64,000 bases of DNA, taken from Pseudonocardia asaccharolytica DSM 44247 = NBRC 16224. Lineage in GTDB: Bacteria; Actinomycetota; Actinomycetes; Mycobacteriales; Pseudonocardiaceae. Below are positions 1 to 8,863 of this stretch, one piece after another. The DNA lies in assembly GCF_000423625.1 (NCBI RefSeq), contig NZ_AUII01000023.1, forward strand, positions 16,606 to 80,605. The letters run 5' to 3'. A program made the translations under genes and the position numbers. Each line of letters opens with the position of its first letter. Position 1 is the stretch's first letter. A model generated the notes under the pieces. It was not told the DNA's origin, did no database searches, and saw nothing but the letters and a program-made list of their open reading frames with translations.

Positions 1-1
1 C

Positions 2-1690
2 GGGCGGTACGGCGCCCGCCCGACCATCGTCCTGGCCTCCGCCACGGTGGCCGACCCGGCCGCGTTCGCCCGCACGCTGACCGGGCGCGACGTCGTCGCT
101 GTCACGGAGGATGGATCGCCGAGCGCCGGGCGGACCGTGGCGCTGTGGGAGCCGCCGTTGCTGCCGGAGCTGGCGGGTGAGAACGGGGCGCCCGTCCGCA
201 GGGCGGCCCAGGCCGAATCCGCCCGAATGCTCGCCGATCTCGTGGTCGAGGGCGCCCGGACGCTGGCCTTCGTGCGGTCCCGCCGCGGCGCGGAGCTCAC
301 GGCGCTCGGGGCGCAACGGGCCGTTGCCGAGGTCGATCCCGACCTGGTGCGTCGGATCGCCGCCTATCGCGGCGGGTATCTGCCCGAGGAGCGCCGCGCC
401 CTGGAGTCGGCGCTCGCCGCCGGTGATCTGCTCGGCGTCGCCACCACCAGCGCGCTCGAGCTGGGCGTCGATATCGCGGGGCTGGATGCCGTCGTCGTGG
501 CCGGGTTCCCGGGGACCCGCGCGTCGTTCTGGCAGCAGGCGGGTCGGGCCGGTCGGGTCCGAGACGAAGCGCTGGTGGTGCTCGTCGCCCGTGACGACCC
601 GATGGATACCTACCTCGTGCATCACCCCCAGGCGCTGCTCGGCGCCCCGATCGAGGGCTGTGTGCTGGACCCCTCCAACCCCTACGTGCTGGCTCCCCAG
701 CTGGCGTGCGCCGCCGCTGAGCTGCCGCTGACCGAGGCGGACGTCGACGGCATATTCGAGGGCACCGCGGCCGCCGCGGTGCTCGACGAGCTCGTCCATG
801 ACGGGGTGCTCCGGCGGCGCCCCGCCGGGTGGTTCTGGCCGTCCGCGCAGGACCAGCCCGCGGCCGCGGTCGATATCCGCGGCTCCGGGCTCGGGCAGGT
901 CGCCGTGGTCGAGGCCGACACCGGGCGGTTCCTCGGCACGGTGGAGGCGACCTCGGCCCCCGGGACGGCCCACCCTGGGGCGGTCTATCTGCACCGCGGC
1001 GAGAGCTACGTCGTCGAGTCGCTGGACCTGGAGACCGGGATGGCGCTGGTCCGCGCGGCGACACCGGATTGGCGCACCGATGCCCGCTCCACCTCCGACG
1101 TCGAGATCGTCGCGGTGCGCAGCCACCGCGACCTCGGCTCCGTTCAGGTGTTCTTCGGCGAGACCCGGGTGACCACGCAGGTCATCGGGTACCAGCGACG
1201 GGCGATGGACGGCACGGTGCTGGAGACCGTCCCGCTGGACATGCCCGCCCAGACTCTCGACACCCGCGCCGTCTGGTACACCGTCGACGATCAGGCGCTC
1301 GGAGAGGCCGGCATCCGGGCTGCCCGCATCCCTGGGTCGTTGCACGCGGCCGAGCACGCCGCGATCGGTCTGCTGCCGCTGTTCGCGATCTGCGATCGCT
1401 GGGATGTCGGCGGAATGTCGACCGCACGGCATCCCCAGACCGAGAGACCGACGGTGTTCGTGCACGACAGCCACCCCGGCGGCGCGGGCCTCGCCGAGCG
1501 CGGCCATGCGGTGTTGGGCAGATGGCTGCGCGCCACCCGTTCCGCCATCGCCGACTGCGAGTGCCGGGCCGGGTGCCCCTCGTGTGTGCAGTCGCCGAAA
1601 TGCGGCAACGGCAACGCACCGCTGGACAAGGCCGGGGCCGCGGCGATTCTCGATGTGGTCACGGCGCGCCTGCCCCGCGCGGAGGGATGA
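2..1690 (+). CDS. DEAD/DEAH-box helicase with C-terminal DUF1998 (5' partial)
   Basis: The reading frame is open from the window edge, so the N-terminal RecA lobe lies outside. It enters at the SAT motif (LASATVADP), continues through helicase domain 2 (TTSALELGVDIAGLDAVV and QQAGRAGR, motifs V and VI) and ends in a DUF1998 zinc module with four cysteines (CECRAGCPSC, then PKCGNG). This architecture is that of MrfA/YprA-type SF2 helicases and Rv3649. It is thought to act on DNA or RNA during repair; the substrate cannot be read from sequence. A strong hairpin follows the stop codon. Confidence 0.9.
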   Translation, partial: GRYGARPTIVLASATVADPAAFARTLTGRDVVAVTEDGSPSAGRTVALWEPPLLPELAGENGAPVRRAAQAESARMLADLVVEGARTLAFVRSRRGAELTALGAQRAVAEVDPDLVRRIAAYRGGYLPEERRALESALAAGDLLGVATTSALELGVDIAGLDAVVVAGFPGTRASFWQQAGRAGRVRDEALVVLVARDDPMDTYLVHHPQALLGAPIEGCVLDPSNPYVLAPQLACAAAELPLTEADVDGIFEGTAAAAVLDELVHDGVLRRRPAGWFWPSAQDQPAAAVDIRGSGLGQVAVVEADTGRFLGTVEATSAPGTAHPGAVYLHRGESYVVESLDLETGMALVRAATPDWRTDARSTSDVEIVAVRSHRDLGSVQVFFGETRVTTQVIGYQRRAMDGTVLETVPLDMPAQTLDTRAVWYTVDDQALGEAGIRAARIPGSLHAAEHAAIGLLPLFAICDRWDVGGMSTARHPQTERPTVFVHDSHPGGAGLAERGHAVLGRWLRATRSAIADCECRAGCPSCVQSPKCGNGNAPLDKAGAAAILDVVTARLPRAEG

Positions 1691-1727
1691 TGGGGACCTG
1701 CCGAACGATGGCGGTCGGCCCGTGGTT

Positions 1728-1775
1728 GGCCGCCGACGACCGGCCCGTCGGGGGCCGGGCCGGTCGTCGGCGGCC
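1728..1775 (+). terminator. 19-bp perfect inverted repeat downstream of the helicase
   Basis: The arms 1728-1746 and 1757-1775 are exact reverse complements with a 10-nt loop. The position 38 nt after the helicase stop suits a terminator. There is no T tract, as is common in actinobacteria. Confidence 0.6.
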
Positions 1776-2169
1776 GGGATGCGGTGGAGCCGAATTGGGG
1801 GGTCGGCGTCATCAGGCGCTCCGGCCCCACCGCAGTCTGGGGAGCGTGTGCGGAGTCTCCGGCCCGGCCATGCCGGCCCGGTGACGCCTCCTAGTAGGCA
1901 GGACCCGGTCCACCCGCCGCCAGCCATTGTCGGTGATTGGTGTGCAGGCAACGACGAGTGAGGCTTGACCGTCCGGTACGTAACATCGCTTGTGAGGAGG
2001 GGATGGCCGCGTTGGTCCGGTCGGCCGACCCGAACCCGCTCACCCGGCCTTGCCGACCGCTCATCGTTGACGTTCGAAATAGCAGCCATGCTGGTCACCG
2101 ATCCGGGATGTCCGCCCACCGCGCTGGCGATCCGCTGATGGAACGTCGCCGCCTCCGGGTGCCGTGGGT
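1776..2169. other. Intergenic region between convergent genes
   Basis: I see no convincing gene. TAACAT at 1981-1986 resembles a -10 and GAGGAGGGG precedes an ATG at 2003, but the ORF that follows runs into the antisense of the TadE-like gene and resembles nothing I know. Confidence 0.3.
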
Positions 2170-2649
2170 TCACGCGCCGGTGAGGGGCTGCGGGGCCGGG
2201 CTCCGGGCTCCGGCCGGTAGCGGATGCTGGGTGAGGGCCGGTCCGGCTCGGGCCCGCCCGTGCGCCTCGGTAGGGCCGAGCAGTCCGAGCCGACGGCTCA
2301 CCGTGACCTCGACCTGCGCCTCCCAGCCGAGCAGCACGCATCGCCGCAGCCTGCCGCCGGTCATCTCGGCGATGTGTCGGGCGCGCTCGCAGGCCGGCCG
2401 CTGACCGTGTGCTCCCTCGCCCGCGGCCGCCAGGGCCGCCAGATCGGCGGCCGCCTCGGCCCGATGCCGCGCCGCCACCGCGGCTCCCAGATCGAGCCCG
2501 ACCAACACGACGCCGAGGATCGCCACCACCGCGAGCGCCGCCCATACCGTTGCGACCCCGGCGTCGGTGGCGATCACGGAGCCGGGAGCCCCGGGACGGG
2601 CCCGGACACCGGCAACCTCGTGGCGACGTTGCCGGACCACCGAGGTCAC
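2170..2649 (-). CDS. Rv3654c-family TadE-like protein
   Basis: A 159-residue protein with one N-terminal hydrophobic helix (GVATVWAALAVVAILGVVLV, about residues 31-50) followed by an Ala-rich helix, the shape of the helicase/secretion-neighbourhood TadE-like family. It is the last gene of the tad-like operon, and its start overlaps the upstream TadE gene by 4 nt (ATGA), which suggests translational coupling. It is probably a minor pilin or pseudopilin exported to the membrane or cell surface. The C-terminal third is low complexity. Confidence 0.8.
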   Translation of the reverse strand: MTSVVRQRRHEVAGVRARPGAPGSVIATDAGVATVWAALAVVAILGVVLVGLDLGAAVAARHRAEAAADLAALAAAGEGAHGQRPACERARHIAEMTGGRLRRCVLLGWEAQVEVTVSRRLGLLGPTEAHGRARAGPALTQHPLPAGARSPAPQPLTGA

Positions 2650-3002
2650 GACAATCCCCGCCCGGTGCGCACACCGGGTTCGAGCACCCCGGTCGCGCGG
2701 CCGCTCACGCGCAGCGGCACCAACCGTACCGGGACGGCGCTGACCTCCGCGTGCAGCTCGTCGCCCGAGACCGTCAGCTCGATCATGGCCCCGGACGGGG
2801 CCAAGCCGGTGGCCACCGAGCGCGCCCGCTCCGGCTCCCCCCGCGCGGCGAGCCGGACCAGTTCGCGGGCCGCATCGATGCAGCGGACCGAGGCCGTGAC
2901 CGTGGCGACCGAGCCGAGCGCCGTCGCCGTGACCACCGCGAGCGTGGCCAGGGCCACCGCGGCCTCGACGGTCACGGCTCCGCGATCGGCCCCTCCGCCC
3001 AT
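2646..3002 (-). CDS. TadE-family minor pilin
   Basis: The frame extends upstream to 3335, but I place the start at the ATG at 3002, which overlaps the previous stop (TGATG) and gives a 118-residue protein beginning MGGGADRGAVTVEAAVA. The RGAVTVEAA sequence followed by a hydrophobic helix is the TadE prepilin signature with its conserved Glu. It corresponds to Rv3655c. The likely role is assembly or priming of the Tad/Flp-like pilus. Confidence 0.8.
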   Translation of the reverse strand: MGGGADRGAVTVEAAVALATLAVVTATALGSVATVTASVRCIDAARELVRLAARGEPERARSVATGLAPSGAMIELTVSGDELHAEVSAVPVRLVPLRVSGRATGVLEPGVRTGRGLS

Positions 3003-3289
3003 CAGAACGTCACCGAAAGGGCACGCCGCACGAGGTCGGTCAGCGCGGTCACGACAGATTCGCCGCTGACGACCGTGTACAAGATCGCGGCGAATGCCGC
3101 GGCGGCGAGTGTGCCGATCGCGTATTCGACCGTCGACATGCCGTCGTCGGCGCGGCCGAGGGTCTGCAGCCGGTGGCGCAGCGCGGGCCTTCGGCGGGGC
3201 GCCTCGGTGGGCCTGTGCAGCGGAGCGGGCTGGATCCTCGTGATCGACGTGACGGGCGTCGGTGCGGCGCTGACGGTGGAGGTGGGCAT
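3002..3289 (-). CDS. DUF4244 Flp-pilin-like protein
   Basis: A 95-residue protein with a charged N-terminus, a DDGMSTVEYAIGTLAAAAFA segment and a short C-terminal tail, matching the DUF4244 family (Rv3656c) and the Flp pilin core with its Glu-Tyr pair. It is the likely major pilin subunit. An AAGGAG Shine-Dalgarno lies 6-7 nt before the ATG. It sits 39 nt after tadC and overlaps tadE by 1 nt. Confidence 0.85.
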   Translation of the reverse strand: MPTSTVSAAPTPVTSITRIQPAPLHRPTEAPRRRPALRHRLQTLGRADDGMSTVEYAIGTLAAAAFAAILYTVVSGESVVTALTDLVRRALSVTF

Positions 3290-3328
3290 CGGACTTCTCC
3301 TTCTGCTGGGCCCGTGACCGGGCAGAAC

Positions 3329-4066
3329 TCACCACTGCGCGAGGACGTCGCCCGTGAGGCCGATGACGACCGGGGCGATGCCGAGGACGAGGAATGCGGG
3401 CAGGAAACAGAGGCCGAGAGGGCCGGTCATGAGCACGGCGGCACGTTGCGACCGGGCTCGTGCGGTATCGATCAACTCAGCGCGCAGCCGGGTCGCCTCC
3501 GTCCGGGCGACCTGCGCGAGCGCGGCGCCGGTGGTGGCCGAGCGGCGGGCAGCGCGCCCGAAGACGGCCAAGGCTGCAACGGCGTCAGCGGTGCGCCAGG
3601 CGTCGGCGGGGTCGGCGCCGAGCTGGAGCAGCCCGGCCACCCGGCGCAGATGTGTGCCCGTTCGGCCGGGCAGCCGGGCCGCGGCTGCCTCGACCGCGAC
3701 GGGCACCGGCAGACCCACCTCCAGACACACCGCGATCAACTCCCAGCCGCCGGCGAGGCTGCCGTCGTCGCGATCGGCGGCACCGTCGCCTGCTCGCAGC
3801 CTGGGGGTGGCGAAGATGAGCGCTCCGGTCGCCGCGACACCGAGCGCGATCCCGGCGGCGACGTTCGCGGCTGCGCCACCGAGCACAGCCACGGCGAGCC
3901 CGCCGACAACGATCCAGGGGGTTCGCAGGCGAACCGGCTCGATCGCCGGGACGGCTGGGTGAACTCGGGTCAGCTCATGCAGCCTGCGCTGCCCGGCCAG
4001 AGGTGCTGCGAGGAGCAGGGCTCCGGCGAACAGCAGGACGGATACCGCATCCGTGCCGTTGTTCAT
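3329..4066 (-). CDS. Type II secretion F family protein (TadC-like)
   Basis: A 245-residue membrane protein corresponding to Rv3657c. Hydrophobic segments lie near residues 8-24, 50-85 and 212-240. The soluble part contains the T2SSF helical repeat (LAGGWELIAVCLEVGLPVPV, then a long helical stretch). It forms the inner-membrane platform for the pilus with TadB. Its ATG overlaps the tadB stop by 4 nt. Confidence 0.85.
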   Translation of the reverse strand: MNNGTDAVSVLLFAGALLLAAPLAGQRRLHELTRVHPAVPAIEPVRLRTPWIVVGGLAVAVLGGAAANVAAGIALGVAATGALIFATPRLRAGDGAADRDDGSLAGGWELIAVCLEVGLPVPVAVEAAAARLPGRTGTHLRRVAGLLQLGADPADAWRTADAVAALAVFGRAARRSATTGAALAQVARTEATRLRAELIDTARARSQRAAVLMTGPLGLCFLPAFLVLGIAPVVIGLTGDVLAQW

Positions 4067-4872
4067 CGGGGCACCGCCGAGCGCAGGATCTGCTCACTCC
4101 ACAGCACGCCTACCGCGGTGAGGCCGATGCCGATGATGAGCAGGGCAGGGCCGAGCACACCGGTTCGCAACACCGCGAGGGGCTCGGCGCCCAGCAGCTG
4201 GCCGAGGCCGAGCCCGAGCGCGGGCAGCCCGGTGAGGACGGCCGCGGTGGCCCGCGGGCCTGCGAGCTCGGCCCGGACACGTTTGCCGAACGCGATCCGC
4301 CAGCGCAGGTCGTCCTGTACTCCGCCCAGCAGATCGGCCAACGGAACACCGTGCCGGTCGGCGAGCGCCCACGCCGCGGCGATCCGCTCGACGTCGGCTG
4401 TCAGGGCGGCGTGTCCGCCGGGGCGGGCGAGCGCGGCCGGGACCGCCTCGCCGAGTTGGGCGGCCGACGCGGCGGGGGCAAGCACCGCCCGTGCCTGCGG
4501 CCCATCGGCATCGATACCGGCGAGTGTGGCGGCCGGGTGGGCGCCTGCGCGCAGCTCGTCGGTCATCCGAGCCAGCGCGTCGGCAAGCTCGCCGCCCGCC
4601 GCTTCGACGGCGGCCTCATGGCGACGCCGCGACCGGCGATGCCCCCAAACGCCGACGACCATCATTCCGGCAAGGGCTCCCCCGAATCCGGCCACGAGGG
4701 CACCGAGCCCGGCCCCCGCGGTGAGCAACCACACGCGCCCCGGCGCTCGCACCAGTTGGCGCCCGACCGCCCAGATCGGCCCTGCCACCGACCGCAGCCG
4801 CCCGCGGGCGGGGGCGGCCGGCGCGCACAGCAGCGCGGCCGCCAGAAGCATCGCTGCGGCTGCGGTCACCAT
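4063..4872 (-). CDS. Type II secretion F family protein (TadB-like)
   Basis: The longer frame starts at 4950, but the ATG at 4872 gives a normal hydrophobic N-terminus (MVTAAAAMLLAAALL) and a 7-nt overlap with tadA, so I prefer it (269 aa). The central helical domain (ELADALARMTDELRAGAHPA) and C-terminal membrane segments fit T2SSF, as in Rv3658c. It is a partner of TadC and TadA in the pilus platform. Confidence 0.85.
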   Translation of the reverse strand: MVTAAAAMLLAAALLCAPAAPARGRLRSVAGPIWAVGRQLVRAPGRVWLLTAGAGLGALVAGFGGALAGMMVVGVWGHRRSRRRHEAAVEAAGGELADALARMTDELRAGAHPAATLAGIDADGPQARAVLAPAASAAQLGEAVPAALARPGGHAALTADVERIAAAWALADRHGVPLADLLGGVQDDLRWRIAFGKRVRAELAGPRATAAVLTGLPALGLGLGQLLGAEPLAVLRTGVLGPALLIIGIGLTAVGVLWSEQILRSAVPR

Positions 4873-6089
4873 GGTGCCGCTGCCCCGCGGTCGGCGAACA
4901 GCTCGCCGAGCTGCGGTCGTGCTTCCGCCCAGCCGTTCGACCGCGTCCACGCCGGGCGCACCGCAACCTGGGCACTGTCGCGGTCGAGCACCCCCAGCCC
5001 GTCGAGCACCCGGCCGCCGTTGCGTCGGCGACGCATGTGCAGGACAACCTGGACCGCCGCGCCGAGTTGGCTGTGCAGCGCGGCCCGGGAGAGCCCGCCG
5101 AGACCCGCCAGTGCCTCGAGCCGGGCCGGCACCTCCCGGGCCGAGTTCGCGTGCACGGTGCCCGCGCCTCCGTCATGGCCGGTGTTGAGCGCCGCGAGCA
5201 GATCGCAGACCTCCGCTCCGCGCACCTCGCCGACCACCAGCCGGTCGGGCCGCATGCGCAGGGCCTGACGGACCAGGTCGCGCAGCCCGACTCCGCCAGC
5301 ACCCTCGATGTTCGCCGGCCGCGCGACGAGCCGCACCACATGGGGGTGGCGGGGACGCAGCTCCTCCGCGTCCTCCACGGTGATGATCCGCTCGCATGGG
5401 TCGACGCTGCTCAACAGCGCGGTCAGCAGCGTCGTCTTGCCACTGCCCGTTCCGCCGGACACCAGGAACGCCAGCCGTGCCGCCACGATCGCGCGCAGCA
5501 GGGCCTCGCCCTCGGCGCTCACTGTGCCCAGCCTCCGCAGCGCGGCCAGGTCGTGCGCGGCAGGCCGGAGCACCCGCAGCGAAAGGCATGTCCCGTCGGC
5601 CGCGACGGGCGGCAACACCGCGTGGAGCCGGACCCCGGCCTCGGACAACCAGCCATCGACGTACGGGCTCGCATCGTCGAGCCGCCTGCCCGCGCTCAGG
5701 GCGAGTCGCTGGGCGAGCCTGCGGACCGCCGCCTCGTCGGGGAAGCGGACGTCGGCGCGCTGCAGGCCGCAACCTCGATCCACCCACACCGCGGCTGGGC
5801 CGCTGACCAGAACGTCGGTGGTGCGTGGGTCACGGAGCAGCTCGTCGAGCGGGCCGGCTCCGACGAACTCCTGGCGCAGGACGCGCAGGGCCGCGAGGAC
5901 ATCGAGATCCGAGGCCACCCCACCGGCTTCGGCCCGGATCGCTGCGGCGACCGCGGCCGAGGTCGGTTCGCCGCCGGACACGGCGAGCCGGGAACGGACT
6001 CTGTCGACGAGAGCAGGCGGGGGCCCGCCGGGCAGATCCTCGGTGCCGGCCACCGCCACGGTGAACGGGGACCTCGACGGTTCGGTCAC
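4866..6089 (-). CDS. tadA: TadA-family secretion/pilus assembly ATPase
   Basis: A 407-residue ATPase of the type II/IV secretion superfamily. The Walker A motif is GGTGSGKTTLL, followed by the Asp box (VDPCERIITVEDAEELR), a Walker B-like region (RPDRLVVGEVRG) and a conserved His region (TGHDGGAGTVHANSA). It corresponds to Rv3659c and powers pilus subunit extrusion at the cytoplasmic face of TadB/TadC. Its start overlaps ssd by 4 nt. Confidence 0.92.
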   Translation of the reverse strand: MTEPSRSPFTVAVAGTEDLPGGPPPALVDRVRSRLAVSGGEPTSAAVAAAIRAEAGGVASDLDVLAALRVLRQEFVGAGPLDELLRDPRTTDVLVSGPAAVWVDRGCGLQRADVRFPDEAAVRRLAQRLALSAGRRLDDASPYVDGWLSEAGVRLHAVLPPVAADGTCLSLRVLRPAAHDLAALRRLGTVSAEGEALLRAIVAARLAFLVSGGTGSGKTTLLTALLSSVDPCERIITVEDAEELRPRHPHVVRLVARPANIEGAGGVGLRDLVRQALRMRPDRLVVGEVRGAEVCDLLAALNTGHDGGAGTVHANSAREVPARLEALAGLGGLSRAALHSQLGAAVQVVLHMRRRRNGGRVLDGLGVLDRDSAQVAVRPAWTRSNGWAEARPQLGELFADRGAAAPW

Positions 6090-7189
6090 GATGTCTCCAC
6101 CCCTGCGCTCGTCGTCCCCACGCCCGCACGCAGCGCGGCGAGCACGGCGCGCGCCGCACCGGCCAGCGGTCCCCGTGGGCGATCGGGCGGAGCGCCCCGC
6201 TCCAACGCACGCGCCAGCCCGGGCTCCGGCCGCATCGTCGTGAGCAGCGGCAGCCCGAGGGCCGCGGCGACCTCCTCGGCGGCGACACCACCGGGGGCCG
6301 GGCCGCGCACGACAACGTGCACTGCCCCGGTCTGTTCGGCGAGCACCGCTGCGACCCGGCCGGCGGCGGCACAGGACCGGACCTCGGCGGGCACGACGAG
6401 GACGGTCAGGTCGGCGGCATGCAGCGCGGCGAGCGCCGCGTCCGTGGGATAGCGCGGCAGATCGCAGACCACCGTCTCACCTGCCCGCCTGCCGGCCTCG
6501 ACGACGGCGGACACCGCCGAGGCAGCGGGCCCGCGCGCGGACCGGTCGCAGGACAGTACGGCGAGCTCGCAGCCCCGATACCGACCGGTCGCGGGCGCCG
6601 GGAGCGCGGCGTGCAGCGCTGCGGCCGGCACCCGACCGCCGGCGACCGCCAGGTCGGGCCAGCGGAGCCCTTGTACGTCCTCGGCGCCGAGGACGAGGTC
6701 GAGGCCGCCGCCGAGCGGATCGCAGTCGATCAGAAGCGCGCGGGAGCCGTCCTGCGCAGCCTGGATGGCCACCGCGGCAGCCAGCACCGATGCGCCCGCG
6801 CCGCCACGTCCGCCGACCACGGCGAGTACCGGACCTGCGCCCCGTGCCCCCTCGGCGGCCTCGGCGAACGCCGACACCAGCCACGGTTCGGCGTCGGGAA
6901 GCGACACCACATGCTCGGCGCCGACCGCGACGGCCTGTTCCCACACGGTCGGCGGCGGTTCGCCACGCACGGCGACCACCACGCTGTCCCGTCGCGGCAT
7001 CCGGCCACGGGCACAGCGCTGCGCGGCAGGCGGGTCGAGCAGGACGAGCGGGGCATCGGTCCAATGCCGACGGGCGTCGGCCGCGTCGACGGTGCGGTGC
7101 AGCTCGCAGCCGGCCGCGGCCGCGAGCCGCAGCACGGCATCGAGCAGCTCGGGATCCTCGACCATCACCAACGCGCGTCGCTCACCCAT
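6086..7189 (-). CDS. ssd: Ssd-like septum-site/secretion ATPase (Rv3660c family)
   Basis: The open frame reaches 7618, but the ATG at 7189 has a GGAGAG Shine-Dalgarno and gives the expected 367 aa. The N-terminus resembles a receiver-like domain; the C-terminus is a MinD/CpaE-type ATPase with a deviant Walker A (VVGGRGGAGASVLAAAVA) and an LLIDCDPLGGGLDLVLG segment. The family is called Ssd in mycobacteria and heads the tad operon, where CpaE-like proteins position the pilus machine. Confidence 0.85.
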   Translation of the reverse strand: MGERRALVMVEDPELLDAVLRLAAAAGCELHRTVDAADARRHWTDAPLVLLDPPAAQRCARGRMPRRDSVVVAVRGEPPPTVWEQAVAVGAEHVVSLPDAEPWLVSAFAEAAEGARGAGPVLAVVGGRGGAGASVLAAAVAIQAAQDGSRALLIDCDPLGGGLDLVLGAEDVQGLRWPDLAVAGGRVPAAALHAALPAPATGRYRGCELAVLSCDRSARGPAASAVSAVVEAGRRAGETVVCDLPRYPTDAALAALHAADLTVLVVPAEVRSCAAAGRVAAVLAEQTGAVHVVVRGPAPGGVAAEEVAAALGLPLLTTMRPEPGLARALERGAPPDRPRGPLAGAARAVLAALRAGVGTTSAGVETS

Positions 7190-7401
7190 ACCAGCTCTCC
7201 TCGGTTCGTCCCGTCCGTCCGGCAGCGGACGCGGCGAGAACCAGCCTGCGGTTGCGCGCCGCCGCGCGGGGGACGAATCTCGAACCTGTGGACAACCGGG
7301 TGCCGATGTGGACAGGTCACCGTTGCAGCGAGCTGACGGCCACGAACTGTCGGGGCAATCGGGCATGCTGGAGGGGGATGCCATGAGAACGGACCGATAA
7401 G

Positions 7402-7489
7402 GACGACCCCCGCCAGGGGGGATTGGCGGGGGTCGTCGTCGGTTCAGCCCCGGGGGGTCGAGCTGAACCTCGCCCGGTATCGACCGGGC
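7402..7489 (+). ncRNA. Candidate structured RNA (Ms1/MTS2823-like position)
   Basis: Three consecutive inverted repeats occur in the 380-bp gap between divergent genes: 7402-7414 with 7425-7437 (13 bp), 7441-7448 with 7462-7469 (8 bp), and 7472-7478 with 7483-7489 (7 bp). Both flanking genes point away, so no upstream gene needs terminating here. In mycobacteria the RNA-polymerase-binding RNA MTS2823/Ms1 is, as I recall, encoded between the same two orthologues (Rv3660c and Rv3661). Ends, strand and function are inferred; the true RNA may be longer. Confidence 0.45.
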
Positions 7490-7569
7490 CAACCACAACT
7501 GTAGCCGCAACCCCCCCGCAACGCCCATCTCTGAGCGGATGTGGGTTTCGGTGCTGCCCGGTCGAAGGT

Positions 7570-8451
7570 ATGGGTACCCGCGCCCCGTGCCCAGCCCAAT
7601 CTCGCCGCCGTCTGGCAAGCTCCGGCGGCGTGCCCGGTGCCACCCAGATACCGCCCAGGGCGGCGGCCTTCTTCGATCTCGACAAGACGATCATCGCCGG
7701 GTCGAGCGCGCTCGCGTTCAGCCGCCCGTTCCGCCGCGAGGGCCTGATCAGCAGACGAGCCGCGCTGCGCAGCGGCTACGCCCAGCTGCTGCTCATGCTC
7801 TCCGGCGCCGACGCCGACACGATGAACCTGTTGCGCAACCGGATCACCGAGCTGTGTACCGGCTGGGAGGTCGCGCAGATCCGCTCGATCGTCACCGAGA
7901 CGCTGCACGAGATCGTCGAGCCGCTCGTCTATGCCGAGGCGCTCGCGCTCATCGCCGCGCATCAGGCGGCGGGCGAGGAGGTCATCGTCCTGTCCGCGTC
8001 CGGGCTCGAGGTCGTCGAACCGATTGCGGTCTTCGTCGGTGCCGACCGCTGTCTCGCGACCCGGATGGCAGTGCGCGACGGCCACTACACCGGGGAGATC
8101 GAGTACTACTGCTACGGCAGGGAGAAGGCGCAGGCTGCTCGGGACATCGCGGCCGAGCGCGGCTATCGGTTGGCCGACTGCCGGGCCTATTCCGACTCGA
8201 TCACCGATCTGCCGTTGCTGGAGGTGGTCGGACACCCGACGGTGGTCAACCCCGATCGCGCGCTGCGCCGCGAAGCCGAGCAGCGCGGGTGGCCCGTGCT
8301 CACGTTCGCCGATCCGGTGGCGCTTCGCACCCGGCTCTGGACGGCGCCTGCGACGGCGCTCGCCGCGGCCGGTTTCGGTGCCCTCGGGCTCGCGGGCGTG
8401 GGCTGGATCGGTCGGTCACGCAGACGTCGCCGGCGTCCTCCGAACCGCTGA
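7570..8451 (+). CDS. HAD-IB family phosphatase (Rv3661-like)
   Basis: A 293-residue protein with the HAD nucleophile motif FDLDKTIIAGSS, motif II (VLSASG) and motif III/IV (AYSDSITDLPLL), the SerB-like HAD-IB arrangement. A hydrophobic helix plus basic tail ends the protein (LAAAGFGALGLAGVGWIGRS then RRRRRR), so it may be membrane anchored. I chose the ATG at 7570; the frame is open further upstream through the hairpin region, which is unlikely to be translated. Confidence 0.85.
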   Translation: MGTRAPCPAQSRRRLASSGGVPGATQIPPRAAAFFDLDKTIIAGSSALAFSRPFRREGLISRRAALRSGYAQLLLMLSGADADTMNLLRNRITELCTGWEVAQIRSIVTETLHEIVEPLVYAEALALIAAHQAAGEEVIVLSASGLEVVEPIAVFVGADRCLATRMAVRDGHYTGEIEYYCYGREKAQAARDIAAERGYRLADCRAYSDSITDLPLLEVVGHPTVVNPDRALRREAEQRGWPVLTFADPVALRTRLWTAPATALAAAGFGALGLAGVGWIGRSRRRRRRPPNR

Positions 8452-8815
8452 GCGGCAGCGCCCGACCCGGCCTTTGAACTGCGCGTACCTCGTCGATACC
8501 GGCTCTCCCGGCCGCCCCCGGCGTCACACCGACGTCATGATCGCTACTCACCGCGCCTGAACCGATGCACCCGGAGCAACTCTTGATGTGTCCCGGACCA
8601 CCGACTAGAAAGGTGTCACGGACCTCAGTTGGCCAGGGGCGATACGGAAGAGAAGTACCGCCTCCCCCGGCTGGGCTCCGTGCACGAACGTCGAGCACTC
8701 CACGCACAGCACGCCGCGGGAGGCATGTCGTCGTGGGCCTGCGTACCGGGACGCTGGACGCCGAGGCCGGAGCACGACACGTAGTGCACGCCTGGATCTC
8801 GGCGTTCGTGCGCAG
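8452..8815. other. Intergenic region without a supported gene
   Basis: No clear gene. On the minus strand a short frame ending at 8605 reads CVECSTFVHGAQPGEAVLLF, which looks protein-like, but its third-position GC is lower than that of neighbours and it has no convincing start. Confidence 0.3.
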
Positions 8816-8848
8816 AAGGACGGCGCTCTCGCAGAGAGTGCCGTCCTT
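8816..8848 (-). terminator. 14-bp hairpin after the Fic-like gene
   Basis: The arms 8816-8829 and 8835-8848 pair over 14 positions with one G/T wobble and a 5-nt loop. The hairpin lies 15 nt beyond the stop of the minus-strand Fic-like gene. Confidence 0.7.
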
Positions 8849-8863
8849 CGCCTGCCGGGACGG

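Noticed and set aside
1937..2404. Plus-strand frame with a good ribosome site at ATG 2003
   Set aside because: The protein is Arg/Ser-rich without similarity I know, and it runs into the antisense of the TadE-like gene.
3173..5188. A 671-codon plus-strand frame across the tad genes
   Set aside because: It has no recognisable domain and lies opposite a coherent, overlapping tad-like operon.
7383..7400. Five-codon frame (MRTDR) just before the 7402 hairpin
   Set aside because: It resembles an attenuator leader, but the nearest downstream gene begins beyond two more hairpins, and frames this short occur by chance.
8605..8740. Minus-strand mini-ORF with CVECSTFVHGAQPG
   Set aside because: It looks protein-like, but third-position GC is low and there is no convincing start or promoter.
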